Assembly (NCBI GenBank): GCA_017404725.1
Contig: JAFRBS010000005.1
Span: 1 to 64,000 of the forward strand
Direction: 5' to 3'
DNA: 64,000 nucleotides
Source of the DNA: Candidatus Saccharimonadota bacterium
GTDB lineage: Bacteria > Patescibacteriota > Saccharimonadia > Saccharimonadales > Saccharimonadaceae
The translations under genes were made by a program, and so were the position numbers. The notes beneath the pieces were generated by a model. It made no database searches and was not told the origin of the DNA. It saw only the letters and a program-made list of their open reading frames with translations. Positions within the stretch are counted from its first letter, which is position 1; the number at the start of each line of letters is the position of its first letter. Below, one piece after another: positions 32,042 through 41,791 of the stretch.

Positions 32042-32929
32042 TTACTCTACACCCTCGAGGTAGCGAGCGAGCGCGTCTTGCCAGGTCGGCAGAGGTTCGA
32101 ACCCGTTTTCTTTTAATTTCGATTTGTCGAGACGGGAATTAAACGGACGCGCGGCTTTAGACAGGCCATATTCCGCAGTCGTAACGGGAGTAACTTTCGA
32201 GTTAATTCCAGCTTGTTTGAAAATCTCTTTCGTGAAATCGGCCCAGGAAATATAGCCGCCCTCATTCGTCGCATGATAATAGCCGTATTTATCGGTTTCG
32301 ATCATGTCGACGAGGAGCCGTGCTAAATCTGGGCAGTAAGTCGGCGTGCCAATTTGGTCATCAACGACGCGGACCTCATCATGAGTTTTTCCGACATTCA
32401 CCATGGTTTTCACAAAGTTGTTGCCGTTTTTGCCGAAGACCCAGGCGATACGCACGATGAAATATTTGTCGAGAGTGTTCGCTACAGCGAGTTCGCCGTC
32501 TAGTTTCGACTGGCCGTAAACATTTAGTGGAGCATAATTTTTATCGTCTGGTTGCCAAGGGTCGGTTCCCTGCCCATCGAAAACATAGTCTGTCGAGATA
32601 TAAACCATTTTTGCGTCGATTTCTTTACAGGCCTCGGCGATGTTTTTCGTACCATCAACATTTACGGCGCGAACTTTCGGAATATTTTCCTCATCTTCCG
32701 CGGCATCAACTGCAGTCCAAGCGGCACAATGGACAACGGCGTCTGGCTTCAATTCTTTTAGGAGTTCGTGGACTTTTTCTTTGTCCGTGATGTCTAGCGG
32801 AACAACTTTAAATGGTGCATTTTCATCGCCAGCGCGATCGCTACCGATAGCCTCGTAGCCACGCTTTTCTAATTCCAGCATTACATCGTGGCCAAGCTGC
32901 CCAGAAACACCTGTAACGAAAAATTTCAT
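32042..32929 (-). CDS. rmlD: dTDP-4-dehydrorhamnose reductase
   Basis: A 295-residue short-chain dehydrogenase. GVSGQLGHDV is the nucleotide-binding loop; STDYVFDG and YGQSKLDGE hold the catalytic Thr/Tyr/Lys, as in RmlD/RfbD. It performs the last step to dTDP-L-rhamnose. Start follows the rmlB stop directly with no gap. The order here, rmlA-rmlC-rmlB-rmlD in transcription direction, is a common rhamnose operon arrangement. Confidence 0.95.
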   Translation of the reverse strand: MKFFVTGVSGQLGHDVMLELEKRGYEAIGSDRAGDENAPFKVVPLDITDKEKVHELLKELKPDAVVHCAAWTAVDAAEDEENIPKVRAVNVDGTKNIAEACKEIDAKMVYISTDYVFDGQGTDPWQPDDKNYAPLNVYGQSKLDGELAVANTLDKYFIVRIAWVFGKNGNNFVKTMVNVGKTHDEVRVVDDQIGTPTYCPDLARLLVDMIETDKYGYYHATNEGGYISWADFTKEIFKQAGINSKVTPVTTAEYGLSKAARPFNSRLDKSKLKENGFEPLPTWQDALARYLEGVE

Positions 32930-33958
32930 TTATTTACCTCCATACATTTTTTCGTAGTAGTTCTGGTAGTCGCCAGAAATAATTTCTTCCCACCAGTCTT
33001 TATGGTTTAGATACCAGTCAATAGTCTTCTCGATGCCGTCTTTGAATTTAGTTTCAGGAAGCCAGCCGAGTTTTTCATGGATTTTCGTTGGGTCAATCGC
33101 ATAGCGGCGATCATGGCCTTTACGATCTTCAACATAAGTAATTAGGCTTTCTGGTTTACCTAGTTTTTCACAAATCAACTTAACAATATCGATGTTACTC
33201 ATTTCGTTATGACCACCGACATTATAAACCTCGCCGATTTTACCGTTATGAATGATTAAGTCAATTGCGCGGCAATGGTCCTCAACATAGAGCCAGTCGC
33301 GAACGTTTTTGCCGTCGCCATAAACTGGAAGAGGTTTGTCGTTTAAAGCGTTAATAATCATCAAAGGAATTAATTTTTCTGGGAAATGGTATGGGCCGTA
33401 GTTATTTGAGCAACGCGAAATCGTCGCTGGGAACTTGAAGGTTCGGCAGTAAGCCAAGACGAGTAAATCGGCACCAGCTTTCGAAGCGGAGTATGGACTA
33501 CTAGCGTGGATCGGAGTTTTTTCGGTAAAGAAGAGGTCCGGACGATCCAAAGGCAAGTCGCCGTAGACTTCGTCGGTCGAAACTTGATGATAACGCGGGA
33601 TGTTTAGCTCACGGCAAACGTCCATTAAAACCTGCGTACCAGAAACGTTAGTTTTTACGAAAAGATCTGGGTCTTTAATCGAACGGTCGACGTGACTTTC
33701 TGCAGCAAAGTTTACAACAATGTCTGGATTTTCTTCTTTAAATAATTTCGTGATTTCTTCACGGTCGCAAATATTCGTTTTCGAGAAGCGAAAATTCTCG
33801 TTTTCTAGAGCGTCCTTCAAAGTCGAAAGGTTGCCAGCGTAAGTCAGGCAGTCGACACAGACAATGCGATAATCTGGATATTTATTCAACATGTAGTAAA
33901 CAAAGTTTGAGCCGATAAAGCCGGCGCCACCAGTTACAACGATAGTTTTTTTAGCCAT
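32930..33958 (-). CDS. rmlB: dTDP-glucose 4,6-dehydratase
   Basis: A 342-residue enzyme with GGAGFIGSNFVYYML (NAD binding), HVDRSIKDP, the STDEVYGDL motif carrying the catalytic Asp-Glu pair, and YSASKAGAD (Tyr-x-x-x-Lys). It converts dTDP-glucose to the 4-keto-6-deoxy sugar, the second step to dTDP-L-rhamnose. It overlaps the rmlC stop by 1 bp, indicating coupled translation. Confidence 0.96.
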   Translation of the reverse strand: MAKKTIVVTGGAGFIGSNFVYYMLNKYPDYRIVCVDCLTYAGNLSTLKDALENENFRFSKTNICDREEITKLFKEENPDIVVNFAAESHVDRSIKDPDLFVKTNVSGTQVLMDVCRELNIPRYHQVSTDEVYGDLPLDRPDLFFTEKTPIHASSPYSASKAGADLLVLAYCRTFKFPATISRCSNNYGPYHFPEKLIPLMIINALNDKPLPVYGDGKNVRDWLYVEDHCRAIDLIIHNGKIGEVYNVGGHNEMSNIDIVKLICEKLGKPESLITYVEDRKGHDRRYAIDPTKIHEKLGWLPETKFKDGIEKTIDWYLNHKDWWEEIISGDYQNYYEKMYGGK

Positions 33959-34524
33959 TATTTTGCCTCCTTAAATGTTATTTTCGATTCAGATAGTTTT
34001 AGATGTTTTCTATCTTTTTCGCTTAAAACATACTCACAGTCAATTTCTGGCCACTCGACGGCAACGTCTGGATCGTTAAACGGCAAACCGCCCTCGTCCT
34101 CGGGATGATAAAAGTCGTCGCACTTATAAGCAAACTCAGCGTAATCAGAAAGAACGAGAAAACCATGGGCAAATCCGCGCGGAATCATGAGCTGCTGATG
34201 ATTTTCTTCGGAAAGTCGCGCGCCAACCCACTCGCCATAAGTCTCACTACCTTCGCGAAGATCAACTGCAACGTCAAAAACTTCGCCTTTTAAGACGCGA
34301 ACTAACTTCGCCTGAGGATAGGTTTTCTGAAAATGAAGACCCCTGAGAACGCCTTTTTTCGAACTGGACTGATTATCCTGGACAAAAGTATAATCTAGAC
34401 CAGCCTCTTTAAAAGCTTCCTCGTTATAAGTTTCCATGAAATAACCGCGCTCATCTCCGAAAAGTTTCGGAGTAACGATATAGACGCCGTCGATTTTAGT
34501 TTTTTCAAATTCAAAATTGCTCAT
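33958..34524 (-). CDS. rmlC: dTDP-4-dehydrorhamnose 3,5-epimerase
   Basis: A 188-residue cupin-type epimerase of normal length. Motifs FQDNQSSSKKGVLRGLHFQ (the His of RGLHFQ is the catalytic base) and IPRGFAHGFLVLSD are clear. It epimerises C3 and C5 in the rhamnose pathway. Placed 1 nt downstream of rmlA and overlapping rmlB by 1 bp. Confidence 0.95.
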   Translation of the reverse strand: MSNFEFEKTKIDGVYIVTPKLFGDERGYFMETYNEEAFKEAGLDYTFVQDNQSSSKKGVLRGLHFQKTYPQAKLVRVLKGEVFDVAVDLREGSETYGEWVGARLSEENHQQLMIPRGFAHGFLVLSDYAEFAYKCDDFYHPEDEGGLPFNDPDVAVEWPEIDCEYVLSEKDRKHLKLSESKITFKEAK

Positions 34525-34525
34525 T

Positions 34526-35413
34526 TTAGTCCTTTATCTTCCCTTCTGCGACATTTTTTAAATGCTGACCGTAAGAAGATTTGCCGTATTTTTCAGCGGA
34601 AGCGGTCAACTGATCTTTAGAAATCCAACCGTTTTTATAGGCAATCTCTTCTGGAGCGGAAATCTGAATACCTTGGCGTTTTTGGATTACACGGACAAAA
34701 TCAGAGGCGTCAGCGAGCGAGTCCATTGTCCCGGTATCAAGCCAAGCAAAACCGCGACCGAGAAGCTGGACATCAAGGCGTTTTTCGTCGAGGTAAAGTT
34801 CGTTTAAGCTCGTAATCTCGAGCTCGCCGCGAGCGGACGGCTTAATCGTGGCAGCTTTTTCGGAAACGCCTTTCGGATAGAAATACAGACCGGTAACGGC
34901 ATAGTTGCTCTTCGGCACGGCAGGTTTTTCTTCGATCGAAATGGCTTGCCAATTTTTATCAAATTCGACAACGCCGAAGCGTTCTGGGTCGTTTACATAA
35001 TAACCAAAGACAGTCGCGCGGTCGTTTTCTTCGGCGTTCTTCGCGGCGGCTTTTAAGGATTCGCCGAAACCAAGACCATAGAAAATATTGTCGCCGAGTA
35101 CCATGGCGCAGGCTTCGCCATTAATAAACTCTTCGCCAAGCGTAAAGGCTTGGGCGAGGCCGTCCGGAGAAGGCTGGACCTTGTACGAAAGGCTGATGCC
35201 AAAATTTTTACCGTCACCAAGCAGACGTTCGAAATTCGGCAAATCATTCGGAGTAGAAATAACCAAGATGTCTTTAATCCCAGCCGTCATCAAGGTCGAC
35301 AATGGATAATAAATCATCGGTTTGTCATAAACTGGCAACATCTGTTTCGAAGTCGCCAAAGTTAACGGGTATAGGCGCGTGCCAGACCCCCCAGCTAGAA
35401 TAATTCCTTTCAT
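34526..35413 (-). CDS. rmlA: glucose-1-phosphate thymidylyltransferase
   Basis: A 295-residue nucleotidyltransferase with [20 protein letters not shown] at the N-terminus, the hallmark of RmlA. It makes dTDP-glucose from dTTP and glucose-1-phosphate and is usually feedback-inhibited by dTDP-rhamnose. As first gene of the rml operon it has TATAAT followed by a leader of about 20 nt that contains AAGGAG, so unlike most first genes here it can use a Shine-Dalgarno site. Confidence 0.96.
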   Translation of the reverse strand: MKGIILAGGSGTRLYPLTLATSKQMLPVYDKPMIYYPLSTLMTAGIKDILVISTPNDLPNFERLLGDGKNFGISLSYKVQPSPDGLAQAFTLGEEFINGEACAMVLGDNIFYGLGFGESLKAAAKNAEENDRATVFGYYVNDPERFGVVEFDKNWQAISIEEKPAVPKSNYAVTGLYFYPKGVSEKAATIKPSARGELEITSLNELYLDEKRLDVQLLGRGFAWLDTGTMDSLADASDFVRVIQKRQGIQISAPEEIAYKNGWISKDQLTASAEKYGKSSYGQHLKNVAEGKIKD

Positions 35414-35452
35414 ACAAAAACTCCTTTTTCTTATTATACCATAACTAGAGGT

Positions 35453-36325
35453 CTATTCAGGGATTTTCCAGGCTTTTCGCAGGTGTTTTTCTTGAGCTTC
35501 GATCTTCTTTTTGGCATCAGGACTGAGTTTGACGTCGTTTCGAATTTTATTATGAATGGCTTGGATTTCGGCAAAGTGAATTTTATGGTCGGTAGTTTCA
35601 GTTACGCTAGATTTATGGAGCCGATGAATGTTCAATGGCTTTTTAAAATACGCAATTTTTCCATACAATAAAATCTCACTGTAAAAATACCAATCGCCAG
35701 CGAGTTTGAACTTTTTGGCCTGGTCTAATATTTTACGGAAATCAATTTTTGGGTCTTTTTTAAAGACAACAGCAGAGACATTCGGGATAGTATTATAAAC
35801 GGAGAGCACGCGAGAAAGTTCTTCTTCACCATTTCTAATATAGTCCTTCGACGGCCGATCTTCGCGGACGAAGTTGAGCGGTTTTCTAAGGCTAGATTTT
35901 AGGTCGCGCTTGCCGTTTTCATTAACTATCCTCGAGTTCGAATACGAGAGCACGGTTTTTGGGTTATCGAAGCCCTTCATCACAGTTTCAAGAAAAGTCG
36001 GTTCACAAGAATCGTCTAGCTCGGCAATCCAAATATATTCGCCGGTTGCAAGATCAATTCCCCTTTGCCATTGCGAAAAAACGTTGCCAGAATTTTCTTT
36101 ATTTACCTTCGCCTTAATCCTTAGACCGGGGCGTATGTTCTTTAGACCTAATAGTTTTTGTTTCATAATATCACGACTATTGTCAGTCGAGGCGTCGTCT
36201 AAGATAATCAACTCATAAATCGGATAAGTTTGTGCAAGAACGCCATCAATACGTTTATTGAAATATCTGCCATAGTTATAATTCGGGAGGATTACAGAAA
36301 CTTTTTTAGGCCCACTCGGTTCCAT
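35453..36325 (-). CDS. GT2-family glycosyltransferase, paralogue of the upstream N-domain
   Basis: A 290-residue GT-A enzyme with VSVILPNYNYGRYFNKRID, LIILDDASTDNS and WIAELDDS as the metal-site segment. It is clearly related to residues 1-290 of the 712-residue neighbour just upstream (shared PNYNY, QTYP-YELIILDDAS-DNS, GEYVWIAE), which points to local gene duplication. Its ATG directly follows that gene's stop (TAAATG). It probably adds a related sugar, perhaps rhamnose given the adjacent rml operon. Confidence 0.88.
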   Translation of the reverse strand: MEPSGPKKVSVILPNYNYGRYFNKRIDGVLAQTYPIYELIILDDASTDNSRDIMKQKLLGLKNIRPGLRIKAKVNKENSGNVFSQWQRGIDLATGEYIWIAELDDSCEPTFLETVMKGFDNPKTVLSYSNSRIVNENGKRDLKSSLRKPLNFVREDRPSKDYIRNGEEELSRVLSVYNTIPNVSAVVFKKDPKIDFRKILDQAKKFKLAGDWYFYSEILLYGKIAYFKKPLNIHRLHKSSVTETTDHKIHFAEIQAIHNKIRNDVKLSPDAKKKIEAQEKHLRKAWKIPE

Positions 36326-38464
36326 TTAAGCCTCGCGAATAAATCGATAAGTCTTTTTTGCCAATCGCTTAAACTTGCGAATGGCACGGAGAGAAAAGCC
36401 CATCGAGACGAGCTCGGATGCGGTAGGAAAATCACTGTACGCAACTTCTTTGGTTAATTTGCGGCTAGTTTCGGCAACTTCTTTTGAGGCGACGACAGGG
36501 GGCCTCGTGTAGCTTTTCTTAATGGTGCCTTTGGTTCCTTTCGGTTTTTTACCTGCAAAATAACGATCGATAATCTCGATGAACTGCTGATAACCTTTTT
36601 CTAGTGGATAATCTTTCATATATTTCGAACCAGCGGCGCCCATTTCTTTTTGGAGCTGTTCATCTTCAAGAATTTTAATCAGGGCCGTGGCAAGGGCTTC
36701 TGGACATGGCTCAGCGAGAAGACAACCATCCTCTGGGAGATCATAGAGATTATTCTCGTGATATAATTCAACTACTGGAAGTCCAGCCGCCATCATTTCA
36801 AATGGGATGCGCGACGGGTTCGAAGCGCTCATACATAGTCCGACAGAACATTTATTGTAAAGTTTGTTACATTTATCAACTGGGATCACGCCGAGATGTT
36901 CCACCTTTAAGTTGTGGATTTTTCGTTTCGTGGAGCCATATAGATAGATTTTAACCTCTGGATGAAGATTTTGAACAAGCTGGAGGGCGCGAAGCGCAAT
37001 TCGATCACAACGACGAGGTTTTCCTGGCTGGAAAATTAAGCAAATTGCCTTCTCCTTTTTGACGTCTTTCAGTTTTTTGTAGTTTTTAAGATCAGCGCAA
37101 AAGTTAAAGTAGTTCGTCGTGGTGTTGTAATTATCGCCAACTTTCTGGGAAAGCCATTTTCCGATCGTAACGCCACCTAGGCCATAATCATATGTCTGCT
37201 CAGCTTCGAGATATTCGCTACCCATCGGGAAAAACCACGGCTCAAAATCTTGGATAAAGTAGAGTTTCTTATCACAATTTGCTTCAGATACTGGTTTAGC
37301 GGTATCCCAGCCAGTCGCAATGACCATATCGTAATCGTGCGCAAGCTGATAGCCGCTCATAACGTCGCCTTTGAATTCACCGTAGCCTTCAACGACGCGG
37401 TCGTAAATCTGGTTCGGATATTCATTCCTAGTGCTATTTACATACATATCACATTTATAACCGTGGTCGATCAAACGGTTAATGTTCGTGAAAATCGTGC
37501 GATGGCCACCGGACCCAGTAGAAAACTCTGGAACGAGCCAGGCAATATGTCCTTTTCTCCCACTATTTTTCTCGTTCTCGACAAAACCCATGCCACGTCT
37601 CCTTACTTTTTGCCACTCTAATAATTCTTTAGTAAGCTTATACTTTGCCGCAATTTTTTCTTGGACCTCAACGACTTCGCCATATTCAGCGTTTAGTTTA
37701 ATGACGGTGGACGCCGAACCGCGATCATGTTTCCGATAGTAATTTAGCGGCTTCGCGCTGTAGGCAATATCGCCAAGCTCGAGAACACGAGAATAGATAT
37801 ACCAGTCGCCAGCAACTTTATACTTTTTCGCATCTTCAAAAATTCCTGGAAGTCTTTTATCGTTTTTCCAGACGACACTCGAGACATTCATAATCGGGTT
37901 TGTACCACTAAGATAGTTCTTTATTTCGTCTTTACCGTCATTGTAAAAATCTGCGGCATAGCGACCAGAATCCCACATATCCATCCAGTCGGCGCAGGTT
38001 TTGCTCCTGATGTTATCGTCTTGGTCGATGCGCATAGAGTCAGAGTAAAATAGCACGGTTTCTGGATGGTTAGTAAATTTATCCATCGCGGTCTCAAGAA
38101 AACGCGCATCACAGCTGTCATCGGCTTCAGCGATCCAGACATATTCGCCGGTCGCTTCCTTTAGGCCCTTCTGCCACTGCGAAAATACGCAACCGCCAGA
38201 ATTTTCTTTATTGACGATAAACTTAATTTTAAGATCTGGGTAGTCTTTTTTGATTTTTACGATTTTCTGCTTAATAACTTCGACGCTATTGTCAGGCGAA
38301 GCATCGTCTAGAATAATTAATTCGTAAACTGGATAAGTTTGGAATAGAATAGAGTCAAGGCGTTCGATAATAAAATCGGCATAATTATAGTTCGGAACGA
38401 TAGCGGAAATTTTATGCAGGGGTTTAATCTTTTTTCTGGGATGTTCGTAAATATTAACCTTCAT
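36326..38464 (-). CDS. two-domain glycosyltransferase (GT2 + WsaF-like GT-B)
   Basis: A 712-residue protein. Residues about 15-290 form a GT2 domain (AIVPNYNYADFIIERLDS, LDDASPDNS, WIAEADDS). Residues about 310-640 form a GT-B domain resembling WsaF/rhamnan-synthesis transferases (IAWLVPEFSTGSGGHRTIF; SNPSRIPFEMMAAGLPVVE). A basic helical tail of about 70 residues may contact the membrane. WsaF-type enzymes are rhamnosyltransferases in Geobacillus S-layer glycan assembly, which fits the adjacent rml genes. TATAAT is 6 nt before ATG. Two activities in one chain suggest a disaccharide repeat. Confidence 0.85.
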   Translation of the reverse strand: MKVNIYEHPRKKIKPLHKISAIVPNYNYADFIIERLDSILFQTYPVYELIILDDASPDNSVEVIKQKIVKIKKDYPDLKIKFIVNKENSGGCVFSQWQKGLKEATGEYVWIAEADDSCDARFLETAMDKFTNHPETVLFYSDSMRIDQDDNIRSKTCADWMDMWDSGRYAADFYNDGKDEIKNYLSGTNPIMNVSSVVWKNDKRLPGIFEDAKKYKVAGDWYIYSRVLELGDIAYSAKPLNYYRKHDRGSASTVIKLNAEYGEVVEVQEKIAAKYKLTKELLEWQKVRRRGMGFVENEKNSGRKGHIAWLVPEFSTGSGGHRTIFTNINRLIDHGYKCDMYVNSTRNEYPNQIYDRVVEGYGEFKGDVMSGYQLAHDYDMVIATGWDTAKPVSEANCDKKLYFIQDFEPWFFPMGSEYLEAEQTYDYGLGGVTIGKWLSQKVGDNYNTTTNYFNFCADLKNYKKLKDVKKEKAICLIFQPGKPRRCDRIALRALQLVQNLHPEVKIYLYGSTKRKIHNLKVEHLGVIPVDKCNKLYNKCSVGLCMSASNPSRIPFEMMAAGLPVVELYHENNLYDLPEDGCLLAEPCPEALATALIKILEDEQLQKEMGAAGSKYMKDYPLEKGYQQFIEIIDRYFAGKKPKGTKGTIKKSYTRPPVVASKEVAETSRKLTKEVAYSDFPTASELVSMGFSLRAIRKFKRLAKKTYRFIREA

Positions 38465-38482
38465 TATTTTATTATACCATAG

Positions 38483-39748
38483 TTATTTATCGTCTTTGGG
38501 GCCTTTGATGACTTTATGTACTTTGTCTATGCCACGAATTATATTGTATGATTTTCTATTTTTAATTTCTGCAAGTTCGTGAGTGGCTCTCTCTAATTCC
38601 CTATCATGTACCTCGGAAATTTTAACAAGATCATTATATTTTTTTGCGGTTTCGTCATAGGCGGCGCGAAGTTTATCGCACTCTTTTAGCGTGACCACTA
38701 ACCCATTTTCGGCGATTACCTTGTCTTTAGCTATACCCTCAACACTTTTCGCATAAGATAGATACTGTTCAGGAAACGAGTCAATTTCGCGAGGTTTTAA
38801 ATCCCCAAATAGCGCGTCGAGCTGGTTTTCCAATGAAAAGCGTTCGCAAAATTTTTCACGATTCTTAGTTTGGAAAGCTCGGGCATCGTCGTAGCCGTCC
38901 GTAATTTCTTTAGCAATTTCTGAAGCGGCCTTAGATATGAAGCCGCGACCGGAAAAATTTTTATCTTCGGCAGCTTTAAAATTTTCTGCGTTAAGATAGC
39001 CCGGGCCGCCGAATTTGTCGTAAACATAAACCGGCAATCCCATACCGAGACAATACTGCACTGTTTTCCCTATGGCAATGACCACATCGTAACGATTTAG
39101 GGTCGAATAATCCACTAAACTTGGTTTAGCAATTTGCCCGATGACGTCTGTCTTTATATTTTTATCTGCTAGGGCCGGGACGATCTTCTTAAACTCTGGC
39201 GTAGGATGATTCGAAACTATCAATACTTTTTTCAGGGCGCCTTTCCTCGAGGCGGGCTCAGCGAACTGTTTCGGAATAAAATTTGGGAAAATTTGCGCAT
39301 CTAGCTTGTCAAAATTAAGGTATGTCGCTTTCGCAAAATCGTAAGCTTCTTTTGAAACGAATAGGCTTTTTGTGGCTAATTTTGTTTCGAGATCATAGAC
39401 ATAGGGCTGTTCAAGGTACAGATCCGTATGTGAAGACATATGAAAAAAGATGAATGTTGGGGAATTTTTTGCGTTTTTTAGCGGTTCTAGAATGGCGTTC
39501 GGCAAAACTTGATGATGAACCCAGACGAGATCTGGAGATTTTAGAATTTCCGCATTTTCATCGGTAGTAACCTTGATTTTTCGTCGTCTGAATTCTTCCG
39601 CCATAGGCTCGGCCAGGTACCAAGTAAATACTACGACTTCCACGTTATTATTCTGTAGATGTTCAGCTAACTCGAGCGTAACGATTTCTGAGCCAGCAAG
39701 AAAATGCAAGGCGTTTTGAGTGATGACGACTTTTTTAGGTTTATCCAT
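38483..39748 (-). CDS. GT-B-like glycosyltransferase with C-terminal coiled coil
   Basis: A 421-residue protein. The N-terminal half has ITQNALHFLAGSEIVTLELAEHL, typical of GT4/GT1 acceptor domains; the donor domain is divergent, without a strong E-x7-E motif. The last 90 residues are predicted coiled coil (KLRAAYDETAKKYNDL...ERATHELAEIKN), as seen in polymer length-control or membrane-associated transferases. Start 39748 is chosen over one 36 bp upstream, as -10-like TATTAT lies directly before it. Divergent from wzm, so it belongs to the export locus. Confidence 0.75.
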   Translation of the reverse strand: MDKPKKVVITQNALHFLAGSEIVTLELAEHLQNNNVEVVVFTWYLAEPMAEEFRRRKIKVTTDENAEILKSPDLVWVHHQVLPNAILEPLKNAKNSPTFIFFHMSSHTDLYLEQPYVYDLETKLATKSLFVSKEAYDFAKATYLNFDKLDAQIFPNFIPKQFAEPASRKGALKKVLIVSNHPTPEFKKIVPALADKNIKTDVIGQIAKPSLVDYSTLNRYDVVIAIGKTVQYCLGMGLPVYVYDKFGGPGYLNAENFKAAEDKNFSGRGFISKAASEIAKEITDGYDDARAFQTKNREKFCERFSLENQLDALFGDLKPREIDSFPEQYLSYAKSVEGIAKDKVIAENGLVVTLKECDKLRAAYDETAKKYNDLVKISEVHDRELERATHELAEIKNRKSYNIIRGIDKVHKVIKGPKDDK

Positions 39749-39814
39749 CCCTATAATAATATCATAAAATTCTGATGATGCCAACAGGGCGAAAATATGA
39801 TATAATAGTCTAGT

Positions 39815-40615
39815 ATGAGTATTTTGGCGCGAAAAAACAAGGTTCTTTTGAAAGAACTGATTAAGACCGATTTTAAGTTACGATATCAAGGATCGGTTCT
39901 CGGGTACCTTTGGGCAATTCTCCGCCCGCTTTTAATGTTCGCTATTCTTTATATTGTATTCGCGAAAGTTCTGAAGTTTGGCGGTGATATACCTCATTAC
40001 CCAGTTTATCTTCTGACTGGCATCGTACTCTGGAGCTTCTTTACAGAATGTACTGGTCAGGGTATTCACGCGATTGAACAGCGCGGAGATTTACTTAGAA
40101 AATTAAATTTTCCAAAATATATCGTCGTAGTCAGTGCTACAGCCACGGCAGTAATTAATCTCTTGATCAACCTTTGCGTAGTGGTTATTTTTGCGTTACT
40201 TAATGGCGCGACCCCGAGCTGGAGCTGGCTATTAGTTATACCTTCGATTATAGAACTCTACGCGCTGACGCTTGGCGTATCGTTATTGCTTGGCGCGATC
40301 AATATTAAATTTAAAGATATTGGTTCGATTTGGGACGTTTTAATGCAGGCAATGTTCTATGCGGTTCCAATTATCTATCCGATCTCAATGGTAGCGTCGG
40401 CATCTCCATTCATCGCAAAAATTATTTTGCTTAATCCGATTTCTCAAGCGATACAAGATATACGCCATAACTTGATCACATCTGAGGCGATCACTGGATG
40501 GGGGTACATTGGAATTTGGTGGAGTTTATTATCTATTTTGCTGGTTATTTTAACTGTGGCGATCGGTGCGGCTTACTTTCGAAAACGTGCGCCATATCTT
40601 GCGGAGGAAGTTTAG
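39815..40615 (+). CDS. wzm: polysaccharide ABC exporter permease Wzm
   Basis: A 266-residue permease of the ABC-2 type with about six membrane helices. The start KTDFKLRYQGSVLGYLWAIL and the RRGDLLRKLNFPKY-like coupling helix (EQRGDLLRKLNFPKY) are typical of Wzm/TagG/RfbA. It forms the membrane channel that exports complete lipid-linked polysaccharide. TATAAT lies 8 nt before ATG. The wzt ATG follows the stop directly. Confidence 0.93.
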   Translation: MSILARKNKVLLKELIKTDFKLRYQGSVLGYLWAILRPLLMFAILYIVFAKVLKFGGDIPHYPVYLLTGIVLWSFFTECTGQGIHAIEQRGDLLRKLNFPKYIVVVSATATAVINLLINLCVVVIFALLNGATPSWSWLLVIPSIIELYALTLGVSLLLGAINIKFKDIGSIWDVLMQAMFYAVPIIYPISMVASASPFIAKIILLNPISQAIQDIRHNLITSEAITGWGYIGIWWSLLSILLVILTVAIGAAYFRKRAPYLAEEV

Positions 40616-41791
40616 ATGGCATCGGATAATGATATTGCAATTAAAGTTTCTGGGCTTCATAAAAGCTTCCGGCTTCCGACTGAACGAGCCTGGGGTTTAA
40701 AACAGGCGATCTTCAACCGTCTACGTGGCGTAAAAGGATATAAAGAACAGAAAGTTTTACGAGGGCTCGATTTTGAAATTAAAAAAGGTGAATTTGTTGG
40801 GATCGTTGGCCGAAACGGAAGCGGTAAATCAACTTTATTAAAAATTTTGGCGGGAATTTATCGTCCGGAAAAAGGTTCGGTCACGGTTAATGGTAGTCTG
40901 GTTCCCTTTATTGAGCTCGGAGTTGGGTTCAATCCAGAACTTACTGGGCGTGAAAATATCTACATGAACGGCGCATTACTCGGATTTTCTAATAAAGAAG
41001 TGGATGAGATGTACGACGAAATCGTGGATTTTGCGGAGCTTCGAGAATTTATGGACCAAAAGTTGAAGAACTATTCTTCGGGCATGCAGGTGCGCCTGGC
41101 ATTTTCGATTGCGATTCGAGCAGATAGTGACATCCTGCTTCTCGATGAGGTCTTAGCGGTAGGCGACGAAGCATTCCAGAGGAAATGTTTCGCGTATTTT
41201 GCAAAATTGAAGAAAGCTAAGAAGACGGTCATCCTAGTTACGCATTCTATGGCCTCGGTTCAGCAATTCTGCAACCGTGCGATCATGATCGATAGCGGGA
41301 AAATTATAGCCGAAGGAAATACGCGAAAAGTATCCCAGAAATATCGCGATCTTAATATGGAAGAGGACGACCCAGGACGCGTAACCATGAAGAAGGGCCG
41401 CGGAGATAGCAAATATCTTTCTATTAAGGCAAATGCGAAGGTAAATACCAAGAAGGTCACGCTGGACTTCCAGATGGAGCCAAAAGAAAAAATCGAGGAT
41501 CCAGCCATGGTCGTCGTAGTTTATCGCGAAGATGGGACGCCTGTGTACCGCTGGGCATCTGATGAAAAGCTCGATGGCGAATTAGATCTGTCTCAGAAAA
41601 ATGAGTTACATATCGAACTTGATAATTTCTTCCCCGACGGAGATTTTTCCGTAACCGCCGCGTTTGCTTCCAGAGACCGAAGCACGGATTACGGTGTTTT
41701 TAATGATGTCATGAGCTTTAGAGTAGATCCTCGCAATTCTTACCCACAAGATGTCCTATGGAAAATACCAGAAAAATTTGACCTGAAATGA
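40616..41791 (+). CDS. wzt: polysaccharide ABC exporter ATPase Wzt with carbohydrate-binding domain
   Basis: A 391-residue ATPase. Walker A (GRNGSGKST), the signature YSSGMQVRLAFSIA, Walker B LLLDEVLAVGD and H-loop VTHS are all intact. Residues about 250-391 form an additional beta-rich domain as in Wzt of E. coli O8/O9a, which binds the non-reducing end of the finished polymer and controls export. Its presence predicts that the polymer carries a terminal modification or specific end. The stop is TGA, overlapping the next ATG (ATGA). Confidence 0.93.
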   Translation: MASDNDIAIKVSGLHKSFRLPTERAWGLKQAIFNRLRGVKGYKEQKVLRGLDFEIKKGEFVGIVGRNGSGKSTLLKILAGIYRPEKGSVTVNGSLVPFIELGVGFNPELTGRENIYMNGALLGFSNKEVDEMYDEIVDFAELREFMDQKLKNYSSGMQVRLAFSIAIRADSDILLLDEVLAVGDEAFQRKCFAYFAKLKKAKKTVILVTHSMASVQQFCNRAIMIDSGKIIAEGNTRKVSQKYRDLNMEEDDPGRVTMKKGRGDSKYLSIKANAKVNTKKVTLDFQMEPKEKIEDPAMVVVVYREDGTPVYRWASDEKLDGELDLSQKNELHIELDNFFPDGDFSVTAAFASRDRSTDYGVFNDVMSFRVDPRNSYPQDVLWKIPEKFDLK

